Part shown: piece after piece, positions 25,329 to 33,426 of the stretch
Layout of the letters: every line of letters starts with the position of its first letter
Numbering within the stretch: position 1 is the stretch's first letter
Assembly (NCBI RefSeq): GCF_003583405.1
Contig: NZ_QXEC01000022.1
Span: 1-64,000, forward strand
Reading direction: 5' to 3'
DNA: 64,000 nt
Source of the DNA: Micromonospora radicis
GTDB taxonomy: Bacteria; Actinomycetota; Actinomycetes; Mycobacteriales; Micromonosporaceae
Made by a program: the position numbers and the translations under genes
Notes under the pieces: generated by a model
The model's input: only the letters and a program-made list of their open reading frames with translations
Told to the model about the DNA's origin: nothing
The model's database searches: none

Positions 25329-26647
25329 GCCGATGCGCCGAGGGCGTCGGCGCGCAGCCGGGCGGCGGTCCGCAGCAGCACGGCGGCCTCGTCGTGTCGT
25401 GGGTCGGCGGCGGGTTCCCCGGCGGCCAACGCGAGCACCTCGGCCACGCTGTCGACACCACCGAGCGCCTCGCGGACCGGGCGGCCGAGCGCGCTGGTCC
25501 GCCCGCCCGACTCGTGCCGGCAGAAGTACGCCAGCTCGCAGCTGGCCAGGCAGTCCGGGGCGTAGCGGGCCGGCACCTGGGACAACGCCCCGACCAGCGT
25601 CTGCGGGTCGGCCGCCGGATCGGCGGTGAAGTCCGCCGGTACGGCGGCCAGCAGCGCGTCGAGCCGGTCCATCCGGTCCAACTGCCGGCGCACCACCAGC
25701 AGTTGCTTGCGGACGTCGAGCAGATGCGCCACCGGCTGGTTGGTGAAGTCCCGCGGGCAGACCAGCACCACCTCGGGCGACACCAGTTGCGGATCAAGTC
25801 CCCGCGCGGCGAGCAGCTCCCGCAGGGCCAGCACGTACACGGCCGACTGGACGGCCGCCGCGGCCAGCTTGGCCGGGTCGGCCTGCCCGTCGATCACCGG
25901 GAACGACTTCACCTCGACCACGTGGAACCGCCCGCCCAGCCGGGCGGCCACCAGGTCCGGTTCCAGGTACACCCGCCGGCCGGCGACGTCGAGCCCGAGC
26001 AGCGGGTGGTCGAACAGCGCCGCCGAAGAGTCCGGCAACCCGCCCGGCCGACCGCCGGGTGCGGTCCCGTCGTCGGCCGTGGCCGTGGCCGTGGCGCCGT
26101 GGGCGGCGGTGGTGGTGGCGCCGTGGGCGGTGGTGGTGGCGTCGTGGGCGGTGGTGGTGGCGCCGTGGGCGGTGGTGGCGCCGTGGGCGGTGGTGGTGGC
26201 GCCGTGGGCGGTGGTGGTGGCGCCGTGGGCGGTGGTGGCGCCGTGGGCGGTGGTGGTGGCGGTGGGCAGGGCCGCAGTCAGGAGGGCGGCGGAGCGCTCC
26301 TCCCGGCCGGCGATCTCGTCGCCGGCGCCCAGGTCCGTCCAGCTCGCCGCCGCCGGGACTGGTACGCCGAGGCGCTCGGCCACGAGCCGGAGCAGCTCGA
26401 CGCCACCGTCCGCCTTCACCTGTGCCTCGAAGGCGTTGCCGCGGGTGATGGCGAACCGGGACTGCCCGAAGCGGGCGGGGAAACCGATCCGCTCGGCCAG
26501 CGACGGCTTGTCCACCCCGGCGCCGTCCAGGATCGCCCGACGGGTACAGCCCGGGTTACCGGTCAGCGCCGCGATGGTGCGCGCGTTGTGCCGGCGCGGC
26601 GGCAGTCCGCCCCGGATCTCGGCAAGTCGCTGCTCGCTGCTCGTCAC
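25325..26647 (-). CDS. PD-(D/E)XK nuclease with Cas4/AddB-like Fe-S cysteines
   Basis: A 440-residue nuclease. Core motifs: TRGNAFEAQ (Glu about 74), YLEPDLVA (Asp about 231), VVEVKSF (Glu245/Lys247) and the RecB-type AVQSAVYVLAL (Gln about 267, Tyr 271). Cys34 together with Cys366, Cys370 and Cys376 (CLASCELAYFC) matches the split four-cysteine Fe-S cluster of Cas4, AddB and Dna2 nucleases. A repeat-rich Thr/Ala/His/Gly insert (about 130-190) sits between the first motif and the core. The GTG start has no strong ribosome site. It is co-translated with the gene at 23850. Likely role: exonuclease in DNA repair or defence. Confidence 0.8.
   Translation of the reverse strand: MTSSEQRLAEIRGGLPPRRHNARTIAALTGNPGCTRRAILDGAGVDKPSLAERIGFPARFGQSRFAITRGNAFEAQVKADGGVELLRLVAERLGVPVPAAASWTDLGAGDEIAGREERSAALLTAALPTATTTAHGATTAHGATTTAHGATTTAHGATTAHGATTTAHDATTTAHGATTTAAHGATATATADDGTAPGGRPGGLPDSSAALFDHPLLGLDVAGRRVYLEPDLVAARLGGRFHVVEVKSFPVIDGQADPAKLAAAAVQSAVYVLALRELLAARGLDPQLVSPEVVLVCPRDFTNQPVAHLLDVRKQLLVVRRQLDRMDRLDALLAAVPADFTADPAADPQTLVGALSQVPARYAPDCLASCELAYFCRHESGGRTSALGRPVREALGGVDSVAEVLALAAGEPAADPRHDEAAVLLRTAARLRADALGASA
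26077..26263. repeat. In-frame VNTR inside the Fe-S nuclease gene
   Basis: About nine imperfect copies of 18- and 21-bp units, read on the plus strand as GGCGCCGTGGGCGGTGG with extra GTG. On the coding strand they give TAHGATT-type repeats. All unit lengths are multiples of three, so gain or loss of copies would keep the frame. The repeat lies in a linker, not in a catalytic motif. Confidence 0.9.
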
Positions 26648-26760
26648 GACACGCCACGATAGCCGCGCCGGCCACCCGGATCACCACCCCGCCACGCGCG
26701 TCCCCGCCGCCCCGCACCCAATGCCCTGTCTCGAACAGTGTTCCCGCGGGTGCGTAGGCC

Positions 26761-26819
26761 CTCGATCCGGGTTCGAGTGGCTTCCTCAGCAACCGGAGAC
26801 CACTCGATCCCGGATCGAG
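26761..26819. repeat. Dispersed palindrome, copy 2
   Basis: Arms 26761-26780 and 26800-26819 pair over 20 bp with one mismatch. They share the CTCGATCC..CGAGTGG core, the loop length class and the flanking ATGATC with the copy at 90-162. The surrounding 26648-26958 has no gene; 26850-26890 holds two short GCCCGCCATCGCCACC repeats. It lies downstream of the minus-strand SRPBCC remnant. Confidence 0.85.
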
Positions 26820-26958
26820 CATGATCTTGCAGGGGCGCGGCGGGCCACCACCCGCCCGCCATCGCCACCACCGCCCGCCATCGCCACCGCCGAGGAGGGC
26901 CGAAACGCGGGGCGCGGCGGGTGAGCCGCGCAGGGCGGGACGGGAGGACGGGCGCGGG

Positions 26959-27280
26959 TCAGGTGGGGATGTTCATCTCGGCGGGTAGCCAGATCGGCTG
27001 CCAGTCCAGCACCTCGTGGAAGCGGCGGAGTTCGGCCAGTCCGGCGACCCCTCCGGACCAGGCCGCGTACGGCGGGTTCTGCTCGTCGAAGCCGCTCTGC
27101 ACGAAGGTGAGCCGGGTCTTCCCGCCGGACTCGGCCAGCTCCCAGCTGGCCACCCCGGACGGCCAGGTGGGCTTCCAGGTTGGCGATCGCCAACGACCAG
27201 TAGGTCTGGAGCACCCCCCGGATGCTGGTGCCGTTGACCACGTCGTTGAAGTCGAAGTACGTACAAGAAGATTTTGTCAA
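26959..27280 (-). pseudogene. SRPBCC/AHSA1-type protein remnant
   Basis: One frame holds TSIRGVLQTYWSLAIANLEA, typical of the C-terminal helix of one SRPBCC domain. Near 27170 the similarity moves to another frame, WPSGVASWELAESGGKTRLT, then GFDEQNPPYAAWSGG and LAELRRFHEV, typical of the second half of an AHSA1-like domain. The join looks like a deletion that fused two domain ends out of frame. No start or N-terminal domain half exists. Confidence 0.65.
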
Positions 27281-27285
27281 TGGCA

Positions 27286-27330
27286 ATCGTCGAAGGCCGC
27301 GCCGATCGGGCCGGCGCGGCCTTCGACGAT
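27286..27330 (-). terminator. Terminator of the tmsA-tmsB operon
   Basis: Perfect 18-bp arms (27286-27303 and 27313-27330, starting ATCGTCGAAGGCC) with a 9-nt loop, 15 nt past the tmsB stop codon. The downstream side is A+T-rich (TTGACAAAATC on the transcribed strand). Confidence 0.85.
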
Positions 27331-27345
27331 CAGTGGATCAGCGGG

Positions 27346-28689
27346 TCAGGGCAGCCAGTCCGGGCGCAACGGATAGCCGCTGGCCGCATCCGGAGCGTTA
27401 CGGGTCGCCAGCACCTGGTGCAGCTGGATGCCGTTGCGTTCGAAGGCCAGCCGCGACCCGGCCATGTAGAGCCCCCACACCCGGGCCGTGCCGGTGCCCA
27501 CCTCCGAGACGCAGAAGTCCCAGTGCTCCACCAGGTTGCGGCACCAGGCGGCGAGGGTCAGTGCGTAGTGCTGGCGCAGGTTCTCCTCGTGGTGCACCTC
27601 CAGCCCGGCGTCGTGGATCTCGCTGATCACCCGGCCCGGACCGGCCAACTCGCCGTCCGGGAAGACGTACCGGTCGATGAACGCGCCGGAGCGGTGCGGC
27701 GCCCGGTTGTCCGCCCGGGTGATGCAGTGGTTCAGCAGCCGCCCCTGCGGGCGCAGCCGATCGCGGAGGAAGCCGAAGTAGCCCGGATAGTTGCGGACCC
27801 CGATGTGCTCGGTCAGGCCGATCGAGGAGACCGCGTCGAACTGCTCCCACGGCGCGTCGCGGTAGTCCAGGTGCCGCACCTCGGCCAGCCCGGTCAGCCC
27901 CTCGCGCTCGATCGCCGCCTGCGCCCACTGCGCCTGCGCCCGGGACAGGGTCACCCCGAGCGCCTTCACGCCGTACTCGCGGGCGGCGTGCCGGACCATG
28001 CCGCCCCAGCCACAGCCCACGTCCAGCAACCGCATCCCCTGCCGCAGCGCCAACTTGCCGGCGACCAGGTCGTACTTGGTCGCCTGGGCCTGCTCCAGCG
28101 AGTCGTCGGTACCGCGGAACACCGCGCAGGTGTACGTCATCGACGGGCCGAGCACCTTCTCGTAGAAGGCGTTCGACACGTCGTAGTGGTGCGAGATGGC
28201 GCTGCTGTCGCGGATCCGGGAGTGCCGCAGGCCGCCCATCATCCGCTTCCAGCGCGGCAACGCCTCCTGCGGTGGGGCCGGCGGCGGGAGCAGCCGCTCC
28301 CAGCCCAGCCCGCGCGCCAGCGCCAGCCCCTCGGCCAACGCCGGTGGGCGGACCCGCAGCTCGTCCTTGAGCACCCGCAGCGCCTCGTACGGGTCACCCG
28401 GGTGGACCCCCTCCAGGGCCAGGTCACCGCTGACGTACGCGCGCGCCATGCCCAGGTCACCCGGGGCGGTGAGCAGGTACGACAGCCCTCGTTCGGAACG
28501 GATCGCCAGGGTGATCCCGGCGTCGGTCGGGCCGATGGCGCTGCCGTCGTAGCCGGTGACCCGGATCGGTAGTGGGCCGTTGGTCACCGCCCGGACGACG
28601 TCCGCCACGGTGGGTCCACGCCGTCCGGATCCCGGAGGTGGCGTGGCGGGAGCGCCGGCCGCTCCCTGGTCTCGGTCGGTCAGGCTCAT
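27346..28689 (-). CDS. tmsB: Fatty-acid SAM methyltransferase for 10-methyl branched lipids
   Basis: A 447-residue protein of the cyclopropane-fatty-acid-synthase class. It has SHHYDVSNAFYEKVLGPSMT, the SAM motif LLDVGCGWGGMVRHAA and IGLTEHIGVRNYPGYF, as in mycobacterial UfaA1/BfaB. With TmsA it makes 10-methylene and then 10-methyl stearate (tuberculostearic acid) in membrane lipids, starting from oleoyl chains with SAM. An N-terminal extension of about 100 residues is normal for this subfamily. The start is ATG 28689, overlapping the tmsA stop by ATGA. The assignment is strong because both partners occur in order. Confidence 0.88.
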   Translation of the reverse strand: MSLTDRDQGAAGAPATPPPGSGRRGPTVADVVRAVTNGPLPIRVTGYDGSAIGPTDAGITLAIRSERGLSYLLTAPGDLGMARAYVSGDLALEGVHPGDPYEALRVLKDELRVRPPALAEGLALARGLGWERLLPPPAPPQEALPRWKRMMGGLRHSRIRDSSAISHHYDVSNAFYEKVLGPSMTYTCAVFRGTDDSLEQAQATKYDLVAGKLALRQGMRLLDVGCGWGGMVRHAAREYGVKALGVTLSRAQAQWAQAAIEREGLTGLAEVRHLDYRDAPWEQFDAVSSIGLTEHIGVRNYPGYFGFLRDRLRPQGRLLNHCITRADNRAPHRSGAFIDRYVFPDGELAGPGRVISEIHDAGLEVHHEENLRQHYALTLAAWCRNLVEHWDFCVSEVGTGTARVWGLYMAGSRLAFERNGIQLHQVLATRNAPDAASGYPLRPDWLP

Positions 28690-30068
28690 GCGCGTGCTAC
28701 CGCCTTCTCGTACAGTCCGGTGAGCCGATGTTCCGGGTCGTACCGGTCCCGTACGGCACGCCACGTGTCGCCGCCGTAGAGCCGGTCGAACGAATCCCGG
28801 TCGTAGTACGCGTCGGAGTAGAGCGACTTGTGCCCACCCGCCTCCGACACCGCGCGCTCGATCTCCCGGTTGACGTCGCCGTCGGCGGCGCCCTCGGCGA
28901 TCGGCACGCTCCCCCAGAACCCGATGTTGACGTAGTCCTGCCCCGGCCGTAGTGGGTACAGCGGCCAGGACCGGGCCGATCCGCTGCCCGCCGGCTCGCG
29001 CAGCCGCAACGGGCACAACCACACCGGCGTCATCCCCACCCGCCGGGCGAACCAGCGCAGGAAGTCCGCCGTCCGCTCCAGCGGGATCTCCACGTCCTGC
29101 ACGACCCGCTCCCGGGCCGGCTGGCCGCGCCAGCGGTCGATCCGGGCGGCCACCTGGTGTCGGTGCTCCAGCCGCACGATGCGGTGGTAGACGTCGCTGC
29201 GCCGCCACCGCGCCGGCCACAACCGCCGCACCACCGGATGCTGTACCCCGAACGCCGCCGAGCACCAGAACCAGTCGGTGTCCCAGCGCCACAGGTAGTC
29301 GTACGCGGTCAGCGCGTCGTGCCGGCGGCGGCGCAACGAGCGGTAGTAGATGCCCTGCCCGGTGTAGTCGGAGGCCGCCGGCACGTCGTCGGTGAAGCTG
29401 CCGAGCACCAGGTACGCCTCGCCGGGGCTGAACATCACCCCGTCCATCACGTCGACCGGCTCGCCGTCCCAGCTACGGCTGACGGTGATCCGGCCGATCG
29501 CGGCGGTCAGCTCGGTCAGGTCGGTGAACCGCACGTTGCGCAGTGCCACGTACCGGCGGACCGGTTGCAGCTCGATGCGCAGCCGGGTGGCGTAGCCGAG
29601 ACTGCCCAGCGAGTTGGGGAACCCGGCGAACAGGTCGGCGTGCTCACCCTCGGGGCGGGCGGTGACCACCTCACCGGCGCCGGTGAGCACGTCCAGCTCG
29701 GTCACCGACTCGTGCGGCAGACCGTTGCGGAACGAGGTCGACTCGATGCCGAGACCGGTCACCGCCCCGCCGAGCGTGATGGTGCGCAGCTGCGGCACCA
29801 CCAGCGGCATCAGGCCGTGGGCGAGGGTCGCGTCGACCAGCCGCTCGTACGTGCACATGCCCTGCACCTCGGCGGTGCGGGTGGTCGGGTCCACGCCCAG
29901 CACCCCGCCGAGACCGCTGACGTCGAGGCCGACGCTGCGGGGGGCGTTGCGCGGGCGGAACAGGTTGGAGGTGCGCTTGGCCAGCCGGATCGGCTGATCG
30001 GGTGGCACCGCGGCATAGGACCGTCGCAGCTGGGCCACCGCCAGGTCATGATCACGCAGAGCGCGCAT
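28686..30068 (-). CDS. tmsA: FAD-binding reductase partner of the 10-methyl fatty-acid pathway
   Basis: A 460-residue FAD-binding_4-type oxidoreductase like mycobacterial Rv0449c/BfaA. The N-terminal PCMH fold has RLAKRTSNLFRPRNAP, GVDPTTRTAEVQGMCTYERL and TLGGAVTGLGIESTSFRNG; the C-terminal half has DVEIPLERTADFLRWF and YDPEHRLTGLYEK. It reduces the 10-methylene intermediate to the 10-methyl chain, probably at the membrane surface. It is first in a two-gene operon and co-translated with tmsB. Confidence 0.88.
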   Translation of the reverse strand: MRALRDHDLAVAQLRRSYAAVPPDQPIRLAKRTSNLFRPRNAPRSVGLDVSGLGGVLGVDPTTRTAEVQGMCTYERLVDATLAHGLMPLVVPQLRTITLGGAVTGLGIESTSFRNGLPHESVTELDVLTGAGEVVTARPEGEHADLFAGFPNSLGSLGYATRLRIELQPVRRYVALRNVRFTDLTELTAAIGRITVSRSWDGEPVDVMDGVMFSPGEAYLVLGSFTDDVPAASDYTGQGIYYRSLRRRRHDALTAYDYLWRWDTDWFWCSAAFGVQHPVVRRLWPARWRRSDVYHRIVRLEHRHQVAARIDRWRGQPARERVVQDVEIPLERTADFLRWFARRVGMTPVWLCPLRLREPAGSGSARSWPLYPLRPGQDYVNIGFWGSVPIAEGAADGDVNREIERAVSEAGGHKSLYSDAYYDRDSFDRLYGGDTWRAVRDRYDPEHRLTGLYEKAVARA

Positions 30069-30169
30069 GGGCTCACTTTACGCGCCCGGGGTGACACGAG
30101 TGGGATGTCCACGGGAGACGTTTCGCACCCGGAATGGCGTGCCGGCCCGCCGTCGGTCAGGATGCCCGC

Positions 30170-30853
30170 ATGCCGGAAACCGATGGATCGGGCACCGTCT
30201 ACGGCACCCGCCGCCGCACCGGGCTGCCCCGTGACCCGGTACTGCTGGTGGCGCTGGCGGTCGGGCTGGCCGGCGTACTGGTCGGGGTGGGGTTCGCCAC
30301 CGGCCTGCTCGGCGGCGGCGACCCGGCGCCGGCACCGACGGCGGCCGGGGCCAGCTCGACAGCGGCGGCGCCGACCCCGATCGAGGACGAGCCGGCACCC
30401 ACCACGGCGGCGCCCGAGCCCAGCCCCAGCGCCGAACCGCCCGCCGGCCCCCGGGTCTTCCAGGGCGCGGGTTCCGGCCGCTGCCTCGGCCTCGACGGCG
30501 ACGGCGAGCGGGCCCTGGCGGTACTGGCCGACTGTGCCGACGGGCCGGCGCAGCAGTGGGTGATCGCCCAGTTCGGCGCGGACACCGTCACGCTGACCAA
30601 CGCCGCGCACAACCTGTGCCTGGACGTCGAGGGCGGCAGCGGCGACGACGGGGCCCGGACGTTGCAGTACGGCTGCCACGGCGAGGCCAACCAACAGTGG
30701 CGGCTGCAGCCGGTCGGCGACGGCACCACCCTGCTCGTCGCCGGGCACAGCGGCAAGTGCGCGCAGGCCCGCGACGGTGGCGCCGACCCCGGCACCGAGA
30801 TCGTCCAGGCGCCCTGCGACGGCAACCCGGCTCAGCGCTGGACCCTGCGGTAG
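30170..30853 (+). CDS. Membrane-anchored ricin B-type lectin protein
   Basis: A 227-residue protein. A short cytosolic start is followed by one TM helix (VLLVALAVGLAGVLVGVGFA), a Pro/Ala/Thr/Glu linker and a ricin B (RICIN) domain with three QxW motifs (QQWVI, QQWRL, QRWTL) and paired cysteines (GRCLGLDGDG, HNLCLDVEGG). It probably binds wall or environmental sugars outside the cell. ATG 30170 after AGGA is used; the longer frame from 30134 lacks a ribosome site. Confidence 0.85.
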   Translation: MPETDGSGTVYGTRRRTGLPRDPVLLVALAVGLAGVLVGVGFATGLLGGGDPAPAPTAAGASSTAAAPTPIEDEPAPTTAAPEPSPSAEPPAGPRVFQGAGSGRCLGLDGDGERALAVLADCADGPAQQWVIAQFGADTVTLTNAAHNLCLDVEGGSGDDGARTLQYGCHGEANQQWRLQPVGDGTTLLVAGHSGKCAQARDGGADPGTEIVQAPCDGNPAQRWTLR

Positions 30854-30897
30854 TACCGGGACAGCGCGACCGGCCGGTCCGCCGCTACGGTCTACCG

Positions 30898-31038
30898 ATG
30901 GATGCGCTCTTCGGCGGATTGATCATGCTGTTCATGTACGGGCTGGCAGTGCTGGTCCTCTACGCCGTCGTCCGGCGGGCGGTGCACCACGGCATCCGCG
31001 ACGCCGACCGGGAGCGGCGCGAGGATCAGTCGCGGTAG
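30898..31038 (+). CDS. Small single-TM membrane protein
   Basis: A 46-residue ORF: DALFGGLIMLFMYGLAVLVL forms one helix, followed by a basic/charged tail (HHGIRDADRERREDQSR). It starts 44 nt after the lectin gene on the same strand. Its end overlaps the convergent MFS gene by 13 nt. No family was recognised; codon use and layout suggest a real small protein. Confidence 0.5.
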   Translation: MDALFGGLIMLFMYGLAVLVLYAVVRRAVHHGIRDADRERREDQSR

Positions 31039-32321
31039 CTCCACGCCTTCGGGGCGGCGGCGACCGGCTCGGCGACGGCGGCACCGCGTCGACGCAACAG
31101 CAGCAACGACAGCACTGCCGCGCCCACCGACAGCATCCCGGCCACGTACCAGGCCAGGTGGTAGGTGCCGAGCTGGTCTCGGACGAGACCGGCCCCGGTC
31201 GCCGCGACCGCCGCGCCGAACTGGTGGGCGGCAAACACCCAGCCGAAGACCACCGCGCCGGAGGTGCCGAAGTACTCCCGGCACAGCGCCACGGTCGGCG
31301 GCACGGTGGCCACCCAGTCCAGTCCGTAGAAGATGACGAAGACCAGCATGCTCGGCTCGGTGGTGGCCGCGAACAGGCCGGGCAGGAGCAGCAGCGACCC
31401 GCCACGCAGCGCGTAGTACGCGCCGAGCAGCAGCCGGGGGTCGTACCGGTCGGTCAGCCAACCGGAGGCGATCGTGCCGACGATGTCGAAGAGGCCGACC
31501 AGGGCGAGCAGGCTGGCGGCGGTGGTCTGCGGCATGCCGTGGTCGTGCGCGGCCGGGATGAAGTGCGTACCGACCAGCCCGTTGGTGGTCGCCCCGCAGA
31601 TCGCGAAGCCCGCCGCCAGCAGCCAGAACGGCCGGGTCCGGGCCGCCTGCGCCAGCGCCCGTAGCGCCCGGGTGGCGGCGCCCCCGGCCGGGCGCGACGG
31701 CTCGACGATCTCGCTCGCCCCGTACGGGGGCAGCCCGAGATCCGCCGGGTGCTCGCGCAGCAGCCGCAGCACCAGCGGTACGACCAGCAGCGCCGACCCC
31801 GCGACGACCAGTGCCGCCGCCCGCCAGCCGTACCGGCCGACCAGCGTGGCCAGCAGCGGCAGGAAGACCAGTTGACCGGCGGCCGAACCGGCGGTGAGTA
31901 CACCGGTGACCAGGCCCCGGCGGTGCACGAACCAGCGGCCGGTCACCGTGGCCACGAAGGCCAGGGCCATCGAGCCGGTGCCGAGCCCGACCAGCACCCC
32001 CCAGCACAGGATGAGCTGCCAGCTCGCGGTCATGAAGACGGTCAAGCCGCTGCCGGCGGCGACCAGCGCCAGCGCGGCGGCCACCACCCGGCGGATGCCG
32101 AAGCGGTCCATCAGCGCCGCCGCGAACGGCGCGGTCAGCCCGTACAGCAGCAGGTTCACCGAGACGGCCGCGGATATGGTGGCCAGCGGCCAGCGGAACT
32201 CGGCGTGCAGCGGGTACAGCAGCACCGACGGGGTGGCCCGGAAACCAGCGGCGCCGACCAGCGCGACGAACGCGACGGCGGCGACGATCCAGGCCGGATG
32301 CAGGCGGAAGGGTCGACTCAC
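31026..32321 (-). CDS. MFS transporter
   Basis: A 431-residue, 12-TM major facilitator: MDRFGIRRVVAAALAL (motif A), GRWFVHRRGLVTGVLTAGSA and the second-half SGWLTDRYDPRLLLG. The pattern resembles the oxalate/formate-antiporter-like or monocarboxylate MFS group. Substrate unknown. It is divergent from the GlxA-type regulator at 32393, which may control it. The GTG start lacks a clear ribosome site. Confidence 0.85.
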   Translation of the reverse strand: MSRPFRLHPAWIVAAVAFVALVGAAGFRATPSVLLYPLHAEFRWPLATISAAVSVNLLLYGLTAPFAAALMDRFGIRRVVAAALALVAAGSGLTVFMTASWQLILCWGVLVGLGTGSMALAFVATVTGRWFVHRRGLVTGVLTAGSAAGQLVFLPLLATLVGRYGWRAAALVVAGSALLVVPLVLRLLREHPADLGLPPYGASEIVEPSRPAGGAATRALRALAQAARTRPFWLLAAGFAICGATTNGLVGTHFIPAAHDHGMPQTTAASLLALVGLFDIVGTIASGWLTDRYDPRLLLGAYYALRGGSLLLLPGLFAATTEPSMLVFVIFYGLDWVATVPPTVALCREYFGTSGAVVFGWVFAAHQFGAAVAATGAGLVRDQLGTYHLAWYVAGMLSVGAAVLSLLLLRRRGAAVAEPVAAAPKAWSYRD

Positions 32322-32392
32322 CAGAAGAGTCTGCGGAGTCCGGGCAGACCCGGACGAGTGGCCGGAAGGCCATGGTGCGCAATAATCGGGCC

Positions 32393-33367
32393 ATGACTCC
32401 GCACCGCATCGCCGTGCTCGCCACGGACCATGTCGTCGGCCTCGACCTCGGCACCCCGTCCCAGGTCTTCGGTGCCGCGCGGGACGCCGACGCCCAGCGG
32501 CTCTACACCGTCGACACGTGCAGCGCGGGCGGGCGGGCGGTACGCAGCACCGCCGGCTTCCAGGTGCTGCCCGACCACGGGTTGGAGCTGGTCGAACGGG
32601 CCGACACGGTGATCGTGCCCGGCGTGCAGGGAGACGCCACCGAGCGCCATGGGGTGGTCGAACCGGAGGTGACCGAGGCGCTACGCGTCGCCTACGACCG
32701 GGGTGCGCGGATCATGTCGATCTGCACCGGGGCGTTCGTACTGGCCGCCGCCGGGCTGCTCGACGGCCGTCGGGCCACCACCCACTGGGCGCACGCCGAC
32801 CGGTTCCGTCGGCTGCATCCCCGCGTCGACCTCGATGCGACGGTGCTCTTCGTCGCCGACGACCGGGTACTCACCTCCGCCGGGGTGGCCGCCGGAATCG
32901 ACCTGTGCCTGCACGTGGTCCGCACCGACCACGGCAGCGAGGTCGCCAACCGGACGGCCCGCAGCTGCGTGATGCCGCCCTGGCGCGACGGCGGCCAGGC
33001 GCAGTACATCGAACGCCCGGTGCCGCCGGCCCCGGACAGCAGCACCGCCGGCGCACGGGAGTGGGCCCGTGGCCGGCTGCACGAACCGGTCACCCTGCGC
33101 GACCTGGCCGAGCGGTCCCGGATGAGCGTCCGTACGTTCACCCGGCGGTTCCGGGCCGAGACCGGACTCAGCCCGACCCAGTGGCTGCTGAACGAACGCA
33201 CCGACCACGCCCGGCTGCTGCTGGAGAGCACCGAGCTGAGCGTCGACCAGATCGCCCGCCGCAGCGGCTTCGGCACCACCGCCGCCCTACGCCAGCAACT
33301 GCACCTGCGCATCGGCGTCGCGCCGTCCGCCTACCGCCGCACCTTCAAGGGAACGGCACCCCGTTGA
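32393..33367 (+). CDS. GlxA-family (DJ-1/PfpI + AraC) transcriptional regulator
   Basis: About 324 residues. The N-terminal DJ-1/PfpI domain has the nucleophile-elbow-like SICTGAFVLAAAGLLDGRRA and THWAHADRF; the C-terminal AraC tandem HTH has LRDLAERSRMSVRTFTRRFR and FGTTAALRQQLH. It likely senses a small metabolite and acts on the divergent MFS gene. The ATG at 32393 fits family alignments. There is no SD, but AATAAT lies 7-12 nt before it, so a leaderless transcript is possible; ATG 32372 and GTG 32375 are alternatives. Confidence 0.82.
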   Translation: MTPHRIAVLATDHVVGLDLGTPSQVFGAARDADAQRLYTVDTCSAGGRAVRSTAGFQVLPDHGLELVERADTVIVPGVQGDATERHGVVEPEVTEALRVAYDRGARIMSICTGAFVLAAAGLLDGRRATTHWAHADRFRRLHPRVDLDATVLFVADDRVLTSAGVAAGIDLCLHVVRTDHGSEVANRTARSCVMPPWRDGGQAQYIERPVPPAPDSSTAGAREWARGRLHEPVTLRDLAERSRMSVRTFTRRFRAETGLSPTQWLLNERTDHARLLLESTELSVDQIARRSGFGTTAALRQQLHLRIGVAPSAYRRTFKGTAPR

Positions 33368-33426
33368 CGACCTGTCCCGCTGGTCGACCGTCTCGGCCGA
33401 CCGATGACGGCGCCGGACGACGGGCC

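Noticed and set aside
26761..26819. Insertion-sequence terminal repeat
   Set aside because: No transposase or target duplication; the same element at 90-162 also lacks one.
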